Both the position numbers and the translations under genes were made by a program. This document shows positions 25,500 to 35,222 of a stretch of DNA of 64,000 nt, piece after piece. A model generated the notes under the pieces. That model worked only from the letters and a program-made list of their open reading frames with translations, was not told the DNA's origin and did not search any database. The stretch comes from CAYUIG01 sp964444685. GTDB lineage: Bacteria; Gemmatimonadota; Gemmatimonadetes; Longimicrobiales; RSA9. Position 1 is the first letter of the stretch; the number at the start of each line of letters is the position of its first letter. The stretch covers positions 4,088-68,087 of the forward strand of contig CAYUIG010000018.1 in the NCBI GenBank assembly GCA_964444685.1. Direction: 5' to 3'.

Positions 25500-26447
25500 A
25501 TGGCGACCATGCCCTTGCGCGAAGATCTGCGCATATCCGTCGTTGTCTGCACGCACGACCGCCCGGCGCTGCTGGGCGGCGCCCTGCGCAGCGTCGTTCA
25601 GCAGGATCTGCCGCGCCGGTCGTACGAGGTCATCGTGGTCGACAACGGCCCGCGCGCCGCGGCCCGCGAGGTCGTGGATTCGACAGGCCAGGACATCCGC
25701 TACGTGCGCGAGCCGGTAGCGGGACTTTCGCGCGCGCGGAATACCGGTTGGCGCGCGGCGCGCGGACGATGGGTCGCATTGCTCGACGATGATGCCGTCG
25801 CCGACTCTTCGTGGCTGCGCTGGATGCTGACGGCCTTCGAGGAAGGTGATGGCCGGCGGGCGTGCGTCGGCGGCCGGGTCACGCCGATATGGGGCGCGCC
25901 GAGGCCGCCCTGGCTTTCGGACTTCCTTGCGCTGGTTCTGACGGTCGCCGACTGGTCGGAGGAGGCGCGGCCGATCACCGACCTTTCCCGGGAGTGGCTG
26001 GTCGGCGCCAACATCGCGTTCGAGCGGGCGGTTCTGGAGCGGCACGGCGGCTTTCCGGAGGGTCTCGGTCGTATCGGAAAGCGGCTGCTGTCGGGGGAGG
26101 AAGTGTTCCTCCAACGCCGATTGCTGGGGGAGGGACGAACCTGCTGGTTCGAGCCGCGCGCACACGTTGGTCACCACGTGGCTGCAGAACGACTGCAGCG
26201 CTCGTGGTTCCGGAAGCGATTCTACTCGCAAGGGGTTTCCGACGCGGTAATCTGGCGGCTCGAGAAAGAGCTCCACCGCGAGCGTGGATTGCAGCGTCTC
26301 CGGCGTGAATTGGGCCCGTTCCTTCGATCGGCAACGCGGCTCGCGAGCCTGGAGGGAGCGGCCAGGGAAACGGTGCACGGCATGGAGCTGCTTTGTGAGG
26401 CCGCCTGGCGGTATGGATTCGTGACGGGATTGATGCGTCGTGTCTGA
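25500..26447 (+). CDS. GT2-family glycosyltransferase
   Basis: A 315-residue GT2 enzyme: ISVVVCTHDRPALLGGALRS at the start, then VIVVDNGPRA, GLSRARNTGWRAARG and the metal-site motif ALLDDDAVADSSW, with an acceptor-side GEEVFLQRRLLGEG. It presumably adds a sugar to a surface glycan. The ATG at 25500 is chosen since the longer frame adds residues of no family character; a second ATG at 25509 is possible. The stop lies 8 bases inside the next gene, the radical SAM-glycosyltransferase fusion, so the two are co-translated. Confidence 0.88.
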   Translation: MATMPLREDLRISVVVCTHDRPALLGGALRSVVQQDLPRRSYEVIVVDNGPRAAAREVVDSTGQDIRYVREPVAGLSRARNTGWRAARGRWVALLDDDAVADSSWLRWMLTAFEEGDGRRACVGGRVTPIWGAPRPPWLSDFLALVLTVADWSEEARPITDLSREWLVGANIAFERAVLERHGGFPEGLGRIGKRLLSGEEVFLQRRLLGEGRTCWFEPRAHVGHHVAAERLQRSWFRKRFYSQGVSDAVIWRLEKELHRERGLQRLRRELGPFLRSATRLASLEGAARETVHGMELLCEAAWRYGFVTGLMRRV

Positions 26448-28917
26448 TCCCGCTTCGTCTGAACGGGCACGGAGCCCGGCTGCAGAGGATCTGACGCAGC
26501 CGGGCGCGTCGCCGCTCACCGCACCTGCGGAGACGGTGGACACCGCTCTGCCCGTCGTTGCGCGGGGCAGCATCTGCACGCGTCCGTTCGAGTGGTTCGA
26601 GGTCGGTAATCAGCCGCGCCTCGGCGATGTCTTCCTGTGCTGCCCGACATGGCTGCCGACTCCGGCCGGAAATCTGGGCGAGCAATCCGTTGCGGAGATC
26701 TGGAACGGCCCGGTCGCCCGTGAGATCCGCGCCTCGATCCTCGACGGGTCCTACCGCTTCTGCGACAAGGCGCGCTGCCCGTACCTGCACAATGAAGGAG
26801 CCGGACCGGTTCGTTCCGTGGAGTCCGTGGTCGATCCGGCCGTGCGGCAGGCACTCGAGCAGGCGCAGATCGAACTGAGCTACGGGCCGCGTGTCATCAA
26901 CTGCTGCTACGACCGCAGCTGCAATCTGGCCTGTCCGTCCTGCCGTCTCACGATCATCGTCGAGCGCGGCCGTGAGCGTCAGATCATGGATCTCCAGGAT
27001 CGGATCACGGCGCAGGCACTGCACGATGCGCAGGTTCTCTACATCACAGGATCGGGAGACCCGTTCGGCAGCCCGTTCTTCCGGCGCTGGCTCCAGACGC
27101 TGAGGCGCGCCGACGCGCCCGTGCTCAAGCGCATCCATCTGCACACCAACGCGCAGATGTGGACGCCACGGCTGTGGCAGACGATCGCGCCGGAGGTGCG
27201 CGCGCTGGTGACGAGCACCGAGATCTCGATTGACGCCGCGACGGCAGGGACGTACGCGATCAATCGGTGGCCCGGTCGCTTCGAGCGGCTGTTGGAGAAT
27301 CTCGAGTTCGTGCGGTCTCTGCGCGCCGACGGCCCTCTCCGCTATGTCGCGGTCCACATGGTCGTGCAGGAGAACAACTTCGATGAGATGCCGGCCTTCG
27401 TGGAACTCGGCCGCCGTTTCGATGCGGACCGCGTGCTGTTCAGTCAGCTCTCCAACTGGGGCACGTTCAGCGAGGAGGAGTACGCGTCGCGCGCCGTTCA
27501 CCGGCCGTCGCATCCACGCCACGACGAGTTCAGGGCGCTGCTTCGTTCCCCGTTCTTCGACGACCGACGCGTCTTCCTCGGAAACCTGTCCCGGTTCCGG
27601 GACGCAGCCCGTCCGTCCGCGGCCCGGCCGCCGGTAACGATTTCCAACGTAGCGAGGGCCGAACGGCCGGGGCCGCTCGAAGCGAGCTCGGCGAACCGGC
27701 CGCCCGTGCAGAGCCTCTGGATCGGCGGCACACTCTCCGCTCCGCATCGGCTCGCGATCCGGTCGTTCGTTGCCAACGGCCATCCGTATCAGCTCTACGC
27801 CTACGATCCGCCGGACGGCCTCCCCGAGGGCGTGACCGTCCTCGACGCGGCCAGCATCCTGCCTCGCGACCAGGTCTTCACGTACCGGCGCGGCTTCGGC
27901 AAGGGAAGCGTTTCCGCATTCTCGAATCTCTTCCGTTACGTGCTGCTCCTCGAGAAAGGCGGATGGTGGGTGGACACGGACCTCGTCTGTCTGCGGCCGT
28001 TCGATGACGAGAGCCCCTACGTCTTTGCGACCGAGCGGCATCCGGACGGATCGGTGACGACGGCGAGCTGTGCCATCCGTTCCCCGATCGGTGCGGCCTG
28101 GCTGGCGTGGTGCATCGAGGTGTGCCGGCGGACCGACATGACCACCATCGAGTGGGGTGAGATCGGGCCGCGGCTCGTGCACAAGGCTACGGAGCGGTTC
28201 GATCTGACGCGGTTCCGCACACCCCCCCACGTATTCGCACCCATCGACTACGCTTCCGCTTCCGACCTGGTCACGACGGGCTTCGACGTCGAGCGCCTCG
28301 TCGGCGCACGAGCTGTGCATCTGTGGCATCAGAAGTGGGTCGCGAACGATCTGGATCCCGACTACGCACCGGCTGGAAGCCTCTACAGTCAGCTACGCGA
28401 GAGGTACGGCATGGACGATCCAACCACGGCAGCCACCCCTTACGAGCAGCTCGCGCGGCATGCCGAATTCCAGCGGCAGCGGCTGGAGGCGCTGCGCGCG
28501 GAGCGCGATGAATTCGACTATGCGCTCGACGCGAGCCGCGCCGAGTCGGAGGCACTGCGGCACGAACTCGAAACCGCGCGAGCCGAGCTCGAGTCCGCCC
28601 GATACGAAATTTCGACATTCGGGGAACGAGTCGAATCCCTGAAGGCGGAGCATGAGAGGGAGAGGGCCGCGTCGCTCGCGGAAATCGCCGAGGCTCGGCG
28701 CGCCATCGAGGAGCTGAAGGATCGTCTCGGAAGCGAGCTGGATGCGGTACGGGACGAGTTCAGCGCCTACCGTGCGACGGCGGAGACAGAACTCGCCGAC
28801 ACACGGTACCGTCTCGAGCGCATGAAGAACACGATGAGTTGGAAGGTCACCGCGCCGCTCCGCTTCATGCTCGATGGACTCGACCGACTTCTGCGTGCCG
28901 CGAGGCTGCGACGCTGA
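26440..28917 (+). CDS. SPASM/radical SAM-glycosyltransferase-coiled-coil fusion protein
   Basis: An 825-residue multi-domain protein starting at GTG. Residues 44-115 hold a SPASM-like cysteine region (C46, C67, C68, C108, C113) with the typical GNLGEQSVAEIWNGPVA. A radical SAM core follows with the cluster motif CNLACPSC (C161, C165, C168) and TGSGDPFG. Thus the SPASM-like part precedes the core instead of following it. Residues 424-640 form a DXD sugar transferase of GT32/Gly_transf_sug type (SLWIGG, RYVLLLEKGGWWVDTD with D512/D514, HLWHQKW). Residues 665-800 are a long coiled coil, ending in MSWKVTAPLR, a tail motif also seen in other glycan-cluster glycosyltransferases. The reaction is unknown; a radical modification of a sugar or peptide coupled to glycosyl transfer is plausible. 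Confidence 0.88.
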   Translation: MSDPASSERARSPAAEDLTQPGASPLTAPAETVDTALPVVARGSICTRPFEWFEVGNQPRLGDVFLCCPTWLPTPAGNLGEQSVAEIWNGPVAREIRASILDGSYRFCDKARCPYLHNEGAGPVRSVESVVDPAVRQALEQAQIELSYGPRVINCCYDRSCNLACPSCRLTIIVERGRERQIMDLQDRITAQALHDAQVLYITGSGDPFGSPFFRRWLQTLRRADAPVLKRIHLHTNAQMWTPRLWQTIAPEVRALVTSTEISIDAATAGTYAINRWPGRFERLLENLEFVRSLRADGPLRYVAVHMVVQENNFDEMPAFVELGRRFDADRVLFSQLSNWGTFSEEEYASRAVHRPSHPRHDEFRALLRSPFFDDRRVFLGNLSRFRDAARPSAARPPVTISNVARAERPGPLEASSANRPPVQSLWIGGTLSAPHRLAIRSFVANGHPYQLYAYDPPDGLPEGVTVLDAASILPRDQVFTYRRGFGKGSVSAFSNLFRYVLLLEKGGWWVDTDLVCLRPFDDESPYVFATERHPDGSVTTASCAIRSPIGAAWLAWCIEVCRRTDMTTIEWGEIGPRLVHKATERFDLTRFRTPPHVFAPIDYASASDLVTTGFDVERLVGARAVHLWHQKWVANDLDPDYAPAGSLYSQLRERYGMDDPTTAATPYEQLARHAEFQRQRLEALRAERDEFDYALDASRAESEALRHELETARAELESARYEISTFGERVESLKAEHERERAASLAEIAEARRAIEELKDRLGSELDAVRDEFSAYRATAETELADTRYRLERMKNTMSWKVTAPLRFMLDGLDRLLRAARLRR

Positions 28918-28924
28918 TGAACGG

Positions 28925-30097
28925 TCACTCGGCCGGCCGCGGAAAGTCGAAGCCGAACTCTTTCATGTGACGCGGGATCCCGCGCCGCCACGGAGGCCGA
29001 ACGCCTGCGCTCACGCGCGGCGAGCGCGCCGTCGCTTCGAGCAGTTCCAGCCATGCCGCACCGCTTCGCTCGAGACGGTAGTCGCGGCTCGCGGCGCGCA
29101 CACCATCCGAGCAGCGCTCCCAGACTTCCGGCTCGTTCAGCAGCCGGCGCAGCCGCAGCACCGCCTGCGGGCGTTCGTCGACGATGAACCCCGACTCGCC
29201 GTCGCTCACGATTTCATCGATGCCGCTACGCATCCGCGTGCATACCGGCACCACGCCGGCTGCGGCCGCTTCGAGCAGCGCGAGCGGGAGCCCCTCATAG
29301 TCGGAGAGCAGGAGCAGCGCATGGTAGTCCGGCAGCCGTCGACGCACTTCTTCCGTCGGCAGGCGGCCGAGCAGGCGCACGGCTCCCTCGGTCCCGCGCG
29401 CGCCAATGCGGTGCTCGCATTCCGCGCGCGTCGTGCCGTCCCCGAGAAAATCGACGCGAATGCGCGGGTCCGCCTCGACCGCCGCACACGCGACATCGAT
29501 CGTATCCAGGACTCGCTTCTGCTCCTGCTCGAGCCGTCCGCTGTAGAGCACGCGCAGCTCCTGGTCCGGCGGGGCCGCAACGCGGGCCGGCTCCGGAACA
29601 CCGTACGGTATCCGTCGCAGCGGGACGCGGGCAGCCGCAGAAGCGGCCAGCCGCGCCAACTCCCGTGAAACCGCCACCAGTGCGTCGGCGGGGAAGAGCC
29701 ACTCGCGCCGGGCAACGCCCGCCTGGACTCGCCGATAGAGTGAATCATCGGAGTGGAGGATGGCCACGACGCGCGAGCGCTCGCGTCCCATTCGGTGCGC
29801 GGCGACGAAGCCGCTCAGGAAGTAGTTGGGCACCAGCACGTCGATTGCACGTGTACGCACGACTTCTGCCAGCCATGCCACCCGATCGGGAAAGGGATCG
29901 AAGTGGCTGCGGATATCCAGCGGCACGCCGCTCCGGCCGAAGTGATCGAAGAGCGGCGTGGCCCCCGGTCTGCGATATCCGATGACGCGTGCATCCACAC
30001 CGGCAGCGCGCAGCCACGGAACGAGGTCGGCCATCCACGTGGCAACGCCGCCCATGTCTCCCGCACCGTCGTGCGCCATGAAAGCGACGCGGATCAT
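28925..30097 (-). CDS. GT4-family glycosyltransferase
   Basis: A 390-residue GT-B enzyme. The N-terminal half begins IRVAFMAHDGAGDMGGVATW; the C-terminal half has RVLYSGRLEQEQKRVLDTI and the E-x7-E-type motif DYEGLPLALLEAAAAGVVPV, as in glycosyl-transferases group 1. The start ATG at 30097 overlaps the stop of the preceding glycosyltransferase gene by ATGA. It converges with the radical SAM fusion gene, with only 7 bases between the stops. Substrate unknown. Confidence 0.88.
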   Translation of the reverse strand: MIRVAFMAHDGAGDMGGVATWMADLVPWLRAAGVDARVIGYRRPGATPLFDHFGRSGVPLDIRSHFDPFPDRVAWLAEVVRTRAIDVLVPNYFLSGFVAAHRMGRERSRVVAILHSDDSLYRRVQAGVARREWLFPADALVAVSRELARLAASAAARVPLRRIPYGVPEPARVAAPPDQELRVLYSGRLEQEQKRVLDTIDVACAAVEADPRIRVDFLGDGTTRAECEHRIGARGTEGAVRLLGRLPTEEVRRRLPDYHALLLLSDYEGLPLALLEAAAAGVVPVCTRMRSGIDEIVSDGESGFIVDERPQAVLRLRRLLNEPEVWERCSDGVRAASRDYRLERSGAAWLELLEATARSPRVSAGVRPPWRRGIPRHMKEFGFDFPRPAE

Positions 30098-31173
30098 GTC
30101 AGGTCCCGGTACAGCCGTTCGAGCTCCGACGCGACGCGCGGCCACGCCAGCTGCTCGGCCCGTCCACGGGACGCGGCGCACATCCGCTCGCGTCGCGCCT
30201 CATCCTCTCGTAGCGACTGGATGACCGAGACCAGGGCGTCGACGTCATTGCGGTCTACCAGTTCGGCGTCTGAACCCGCAGCATACACTTCCGCCGCAGG
30301 CAGGCGCGTGGACACTACGGGAAGACCGCTTGCCATTCCCTCGAGCAGCGAATTGTTCGCCGTCGTGTCCACCAGCGGCAGCAGCAGCAGGTCCGACTGC
30401 TGATACAGCCGGCGCAGCGTTTCGTCATCGACATTCCTGTGACGCACCACTCTCGCAGTCTGAGGGAGCTCCGGCTCGGCAGCGGTGACGACGTGAAACT
30501 CGATGTCGCCATCGCCCTGAAACCGTTCCACCACCGCCCGCATCGCCGTCCAGTCGCGCTGCCAATGGCCCACCGTGATGCAACGGAACGGGCGGCTGTC
30601 GCGGGCCTCTTTCGCCGGCGTGAAAAACGCCGTGTCGACGCCGTGCAGAATGGTGCGCACGCGGTCCGAGGGCATGAACTCGCGGAAGAACTCCTCCTGC
30701 GAAGGCGCGACCGTCAGCACCATGTCCAGCGAGCCGGCGATCGCGCGACTCACGAGCTCGGGCAGAAGCCGCGCCGGTTGATGGAACGTTCCGATCAGGC
30801 GAACGCGCGCGCGCCGCCTCCGCGACAGCCAGTCGGGCAGGAACGCCACGCCATGTTCCGCATCGAAGTAGTGGACCACGTCGGCGCGGCCGGCGGTCAC
30901 ACTGGGCCAGGCACGTACCTCCGCAGCGAAATCGCTGAGCTTGTACCAGAGCATGCCGCGCCGGCCGATCGCACTGCGGATGCGCGCGTTGACCCAGCGG
31001 TTGCGGATCGGCCAGTCCTCGTGGCTGTCGGAGGCCGCGTGCAGCGCGATCGACGCGACCCGCGGATCCACGTAGGCGCAGACCTGGTGAAAGCCCGTGT
31101 GCGCCCCCCAGTGCGGATATCGTGTGTAGTACGCCCGCACGCGAAGGGGTTTGTGTGCGGCTGACGTCGTCAC
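30094..31173 (-). CDS. GT4-family glycosyltransferase
   Basis: A 359-residue GT-B protein with TRYPHWGAHTGFHQVCAYVD near the start, VVHYFDAEHGVAFLPDWL, the donor-site segment FRCITVGHWQRDWTAMRAVV and DLLLLPLVDTTANNSLLEGM followed by ASGLPVVST. The last parts are the sugar-nucleotide-binding half typical of retaining group 1 enzymes. The GTG start at 31173 is fixed by a GTGA overlap with the upstream two-domain glycosyltransferase. A much longer open frame upstream is antisense noise. Confidence 0.86.
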   Translation of the reverse strand: MTTSAAHKPLRVRAYYTRYPHWGAHTGFHQVCAYVDPRVASIALHAASDSHEDWPIRNRWVNARIRSAIGRRGMLWYKLSDFAAEVRAWPSVTAGRADVVHYFDAEHGVAFLPDWLSRRRRARVRLIGTFHQPARLLPELVSRAIAGSLDMVLTVAPSQEEFFREFMPSDRVRTILHGVDTAFFTPAKEARDSRPFRCITVGHWQRDWTAMRAVVERFQGDGDIEFHVVTAAEPELPQTARVVRHRNVDDETLRRLYQQSDLLLLPLVDTTANNSLLEGMASGLPVVSTRLPAAEVYAAGSDAELVDRNDVDALVSVIQSLREDEARRERMCAASRGRAEQLAWPRVASELERLYRDLT

Positions 31174-33248
31174 CCGGAATCCCGGCCGGGACGTGCCATC
31201 CGGCGCAGCAGCCACCGCAGCGATGCCCACGGCCGGTCCAGCATGCGTTCGTACGGCCGCAGGCGCGCACGCAACGGAGCGCGGACGCCCTGCCCCTCCG
31301 CCGGCGCGGCGCCGCCGATGAGGACGACAGCACGCGGTGCCGAAGCGAGCGTCAGAAGCTGGGCGGCATCGGCAGCATGCTCCGCGGGATATCTTTGGGC
31401 GAGCCGCGGCAGGAGCTGGCTGCGAATGGCGAGCCGTTCGTCGAACAGGCGCGCAGCGCGGACGCGTCGGTGCCCCAGCCAGACTGGTACCGTCGTGCCG
31501 ATCCAGCCTTCCAGCAGGACGGCGAGCAGGAGCTCGGCCGCCCCCGGCGCACCGGCCGTGTTCTCCATCCACTCGACCGATGCGAGCGCACGCCGGCGAA
31601 ACGCGATGCAGGGGCCCGGATCGTCCACGACCCATTGCCACGGCCGCCCGGGGGGCGGCGGAAAGTGGGGCGCGCCATCCGCATCCACGTACCATCCGAT
31701 CGCAGCACCGATCGCGCCGTCCGTAGCGATCGCCCGAGCCATCGCGTCGAGCACGCCGGCCCGCGGAGCGAAGCCGGGCTCGACGACAATGATGGCAGCA
31801 TCCGGATCACCGGCGTTCAGCGCTGCGGTGAAAGCGTCTCGGTGCCCCGCTTCCACGTACGTCGCGGGATCGCCGGATGGCCGGGCGGTGCGTTCCGAGG
31901 ACGCCCGCGCAGGGATCGGCAGCGGCGGCACATTCGGGATGAGGCTCGAACCCCGACGCGGGAGGACGGTGGAACGTACAGCACCGCGTGCAGCCACCTC
32001 GCGCCGGAATGCCATCTGGGCATCGAGCACGGTACGCTCATCGCAGATCCTGCGAATCTCGGTGGCGGCGGCGACGCCCATCTGCTCGAGGACGGCGGGC
32101 GGCGTCGCGAGTGCGCGTCGCAATACCGCCGCGAGCTCGGCCGGACTTACGCGCCCTGCAATCCACCCTGTGCGCCCATCCTCGATCATCTCGACCATGC
32201 CGCCCTCGGATGTGACGAGTACGGGCAGTCCAGTGGCCATCGCCTCGATGCACGTGTTCGGGAAGTTCTCCCAGCGCGAGGGAACGACGGCCATTCGCGC
32301 CCCGGCCAGGTGGCGGATCAGCTTGTCACGCGGCATCGCATCGAGGATGCGGATCGAATCGCGCAGCCGGTCGGGAATGCGAGATTCCAGGACCTCGCGG
32401 ACCATCGTCGGTCCAACGCATGTCAGGGAAGTGTCGGAGCCGATCAGCTCGAAGCGCAGATCCGGCCGCTCTGCTGCCACGGCGATCACGGCCTCCAGCC
32501 ACTCGAAGACGCCTTTGCGCCCTTCCATCCGCCCGAAGTAGCAGATGCTTCCACCCTCCCACGTATCTCGCTGGCGCTCGATTCGAGGGACCTCACCCAT
32601 CGGATACGGAATTCGCTGCACCGATCCCGGTTCGAGGCCGTAGTGATGTTCGGCCTGGCGGGCGAGGTAGTGGCTCGGACTGAGGACCGCATCGGCCGCC
32701 GCGATGACGTAGTCCTCGTGCCGTTTCATGGTCATGTGCCGCGGCAGTGCGATCGACCAGTCGTTGTGGAGGCAGACGAACTGCATCGGCGTATGCAGGT
32801 GCACGATGCATGGAGGCTTGCGTTCCGGACCCAGCCCGAGTGCGCGACGCAGCATCAGATGGTAGAGCGGCCCCTCGAACTCCTGCGCTTCAATGCAGTC
32901 GACATGGCCGTCCTCGATCAGCGCTTCCGCGAGACGGGCCACCTGCCATGAGAACGCCTGGGCTGTGAATTCCGACCGGAGCATGGCGGCCAGCAGCTCG
33001 CGTTCCGACGCACGCTCGGTGTCGGCAATGACGTCGAGTGGTGTGTCGAGTGCAACCCGATGCACGATGAGCCGGCCGCCCACGAACTCCTCGCGGTCGA
33101 GTGGAGCGCCGGCCCACTGCTCGCCGATCACGTGTACTGTTTCGCCCGCCTCCGCGAGCACGCGCGCCATATGCGCCACGTACGTACCGATCCCTCCCTG
33201 CGGATAATTGCAGGGTGGGTACTCACGGGACACGATCAGGTGGTTCAT
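31170..33248 (-). CDS. Two-domain glycosyltransferase: GT4 plus C-terminal GT2-like domain
   Basis: A 692-residue protein, first of a three-gene minus-strand operon. Residues 1-410 are a complete GT4 enzyme (LIVSREYPPCNYPQGGIGTY; SICYFGRMEGRKGVFEWLEA; RWENFPNTCIEAMATGLPV). Residues about 460-640 resemble the later half of a GT2 domain (DAAIIVVEPGFAPRAGVLDA; GPCIAFRRRALASVEWME), without an obvious N-terminal nucleotide-binding start. This could be a second, degenerate transferase or a binding domain. The basic C-terminus may contact the membrane. The 158 bases upstream (33249-33406) hold no gene. Confidence 0.85.
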   Translation of the reverse strand: MNHLIVSREYPPCNYPQGGIGTYVAHMARVLAEAGETVHVIGEQWAGAPLDREEFVGGRLIVHRVALDTPLDVIADTERASERELLAAMLRSEFTAQAFSWQVARLAEALIEDGHVDCIEAQEFEGPLYHLMLRRALGLGPERKPPCIVHLHTPMQFVCLHNDWSIALPRHMTMKRHEDYVIAAADAVLSPSHYLARQAEHHYGLEPGSVQRIPYPMGEVPRIERQRDTWEGGSICYFGRMEGRKGVFEWLEAVIAVAAERPDLRFELIGSDTSLTCVGPTMVREVLESRIPDRLRDSIRILDAMPRDKLIRHLAGARMAVVPSRWENFPNTCIEAMATGLPVLVTSEGGMVEMIEDGRTGWIAGRVSPAELAAVLRRALATPPAVLEQMGVAAATEIRRICDERTVLDAQMAFRREVAARGAVRSTVLPRRGSSLIPNVPPLPIPARASSERTARPSGDPATYVEAGHRDAFTAALNAGDPDAAIIVVEPGFAPRAGVLDAMARAIATDGAIGAAIGWYVDADGAPHFPPPPGRPWQWVVDDPGPCIAFRRRALASVEWMENTAGAPGAAELLLAVLLEGWIGTTVPVWLGHRRVRAARLFDERLAIRSQLLPRLAQRYPAEHAADAAQLLTLASAPRAVVLIGGAAPAEGQGVRAPLRARLRPYERMLDRPWASLRWLLRRMARPGRDSG

Positions 33249-33406
33249 GGACGGCGCTCGAAGGATGCGGACGATCCCACCCCGGACCGAGGCCCGGGCC
33301 GGTCATGCCGCTGCGCGTTCGTTATGCTGTTCGCGTGAGAATCGGATACGCGTCGCACCGGGCCCCGACGGGGAGGAGGGACGCGGCTCCGGAGCTGCTA
33401 CAAACT

Positions 33407-35092
33407 CTAGGTTTGCGGACCGAAGACCGCAACCCCGCGGCCGGCGCGGCCCGGGTCGCATCCGGGGGGCGTACGCATCTCGAAATACGCACGCGCAGAC
33501 GCTTCGTCCGGGAGCTGGACGATGGTGCCGGTCCGAATGTCCAGGACGTGCAGATCATCGAACGGATAGACCCTCCGGATAAACCCGTCGTACATCTCGG
33601 TCACGATACCATTCTCCTCGACGACCGTGTTCGGTCCGATCGGACCTGCCAGCTCCGGCAGCGCGCCGTACATCGCGGCGAGCGCGAAGCGCAGGTCCCA
33701 CGGGGATTCGAAGACGATCGCCGGTCCATGGTAGCGGCAGATGCCATCCACGAGGAACGACGACGACGGCACACCCGCGGGAAGCGTCGCGCGAATGGTC
33801 CTCAGGATCGACCCCTGCTCGCGAGCGGCGCCCGTCCACCACGTCGCAAGTCCCTGAATGACGATCAGGCCCGCGGCCGTGTGAGTGCCGAGCAGGGCGC
33901 TCCACGCGAGTCTCCGGGCGCGCTGCGAGCGCAGCAAGGAGGCGAACGCGCCGGCAACGCCGATGGCTGCCATGGCCGTTCCAATCGTTGCCACGTTGAC
34001 CACGCGGTTGCCAATGCCGGCTGCGGAGGGATTCGGGCCGTGCGTGAGGAAGAAAGGCAGCATCGCCGCAATCCAGAAAGCAAGGCCGCATGCCACGAGC
34101 CACGCATTGCGGCGCACACCATACCAGGACGTATCGCCCGATGTACGCGCGCACCGATGCAGCAGGACCGTGACCGCCACACCCATGGATATGGCGAATA
34201 GCAGCGCGATCGGATCCAGCCACCCGGCAGCGCGCGCAGCCGCTCGTGGAAAGCCCAGGCCGAACGTGATCCAGCCGTGCCGTGCGTGTTCGCCGATGAA
34301 CGATACGAACCAGTCGGTCCGGTCCGGCAGCGATATTTCCCTGAGCCGCGTGGTGACCAGCGCCTTGAAGACGATCACCGGTACGAGCGTCAACGCGAGT
34401 TGCACCGCCTTGCGCACGATGGACGGTCTGGAACCGGCGTCGCGGGAGCGGGCTGCGAAGCGCATCAGGAACGGCGCGGAGAGCAGCAGCAGAAGCGGAG
34501 TCTCGTAGGTGAGCAGGCTCGCAGCGCTGCAGAACAGCCACGGCACCTGCCACGATCGGCGGGCGCCGGGGCGGACGGAACGTAGTGCCGCGTACAGTGC
34601 GGCGAACGCAAAGGCGAGACTGAGGTTCAGGGCGCATCCCACGACCCAGAAGCGTGTCGCGGAGTACTGCGGCATGAACAGGTAGGTGATCGCGACCGCC
34701 ATGGACGGAGCGCGCGGCATCGAGAGCTGACGCAGCACCCCGTACAGACCGGCCGCCGCGCCGGCGATGAAGACGGCGTTCAGGGCGTGAAACACGAACG
34801 CGCCGGGGCCCGCCGCTTTGAATGCCACGGCCATGATCATGTACAGCACGGGCCGCGGCTTCTCGGAGTAGATTCGAAGGAAGAGTTCCGCTACGCCCGC
34901 ATCGGCCCACAGGACGGCCCGGCCAATGACCCACCAGTCGTCGGAGTAGAACCCGAGGCCGCGAAGGTACGGAAGCGGCGCGAGCAGTCCAAGAACGAGG
35001 ATCCACGCCACGTCGAACCGGCCTTGCGCCGAGCCATTGTCGCTGGAGAGAAGGGATGGCTCGTGCGGATGGGCTTCGTCGGCGGGTTCCAT
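33407..35092 (-). CDS. Multi-pass membrane protein, possible GT-C glycosyltransferase
   Basis: A protein of about 561 residues with roughly ten to twelve membrane helices and a C-terminal soluble domain of about 120 residues. The first outer loop has GLGFYSDDWWVIGRAV, an acidic pair of the kind used by GT-C enzymes, followed by SEKPRPVLYMIM. This resembles membrane proteins of exopolysaccharide clusters. The ATG at 35092 is chosen; an in-frame start at 35155 would add 21 polar residues. It is divergent from the aminotransferase gene, with 130 bases between them that show no clear promoter. Confidence 0.72.
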   Translation of the reverse strand: MEPADEAHPHEPSLLSSDNGSAQGRFDVAWILVLGLLAPLPYLRGLGFYSDDWWVIGRAVLWADAGVAELFLRIYSEKPRPVLYMIMAVAFKAAGPGAFVFHALNAVFIAGAAAGLYGVLRQLSMPRAPSMAVAITYLFMPQYSATRFWVVGCALNLSLAFAFAALYAALRSVRPGARRSWQVPWLFCSAASLLTYETPLLLLLSAPFLMRFAARSRDAGSRPSIVRKAVQLALTLVPVIVFKALVTTRLREISLPDRTDWFVSFIGEHARHGWITFGLGFPRAAARAAGWLDPIALLFAISMGVAVTVLLHRCARTSGDTSWYGVRRNAWLVACGLAFWIAAMLPFFLTHGPNPSAAGIGNRVVNVATIGTAMAAIGVAGAFASLLRSQRARRLAWSALLGTHTAAGLIVIQGLATWWTGAAREQGSILRTIRATLPAGVPSSSFLVDGICRYHGPAIVFESPWDLRFALAAMYGALPELAGPIGPNTVVEENGIVTEMYDGFIRRVYPFDDLHVLDIRTGTIVQLPDEASARAYFEMRTPPGCDPGRAGRGVAVFGPQT

Positions 35093-35222
35093 TTCCGTCA
35101 GCTTTACACGACGAACGGCTCTTTCGCAAGGCGCTTGTCCCCGATGCGCAAACACGACATCGTCGAAGCATGGTCATGAAATTCGAGATGGCGGCGCCGC
35201 CCATATCGTTCGAGGCAGGCTG

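Noticed and set aside
25975..28329. 784-residue minus-strand frame opposite the radical SAM fusion
   Set aside because: It lacks any recognisable domain, while the plus strand holds clear radical SAM and DXD motifs.
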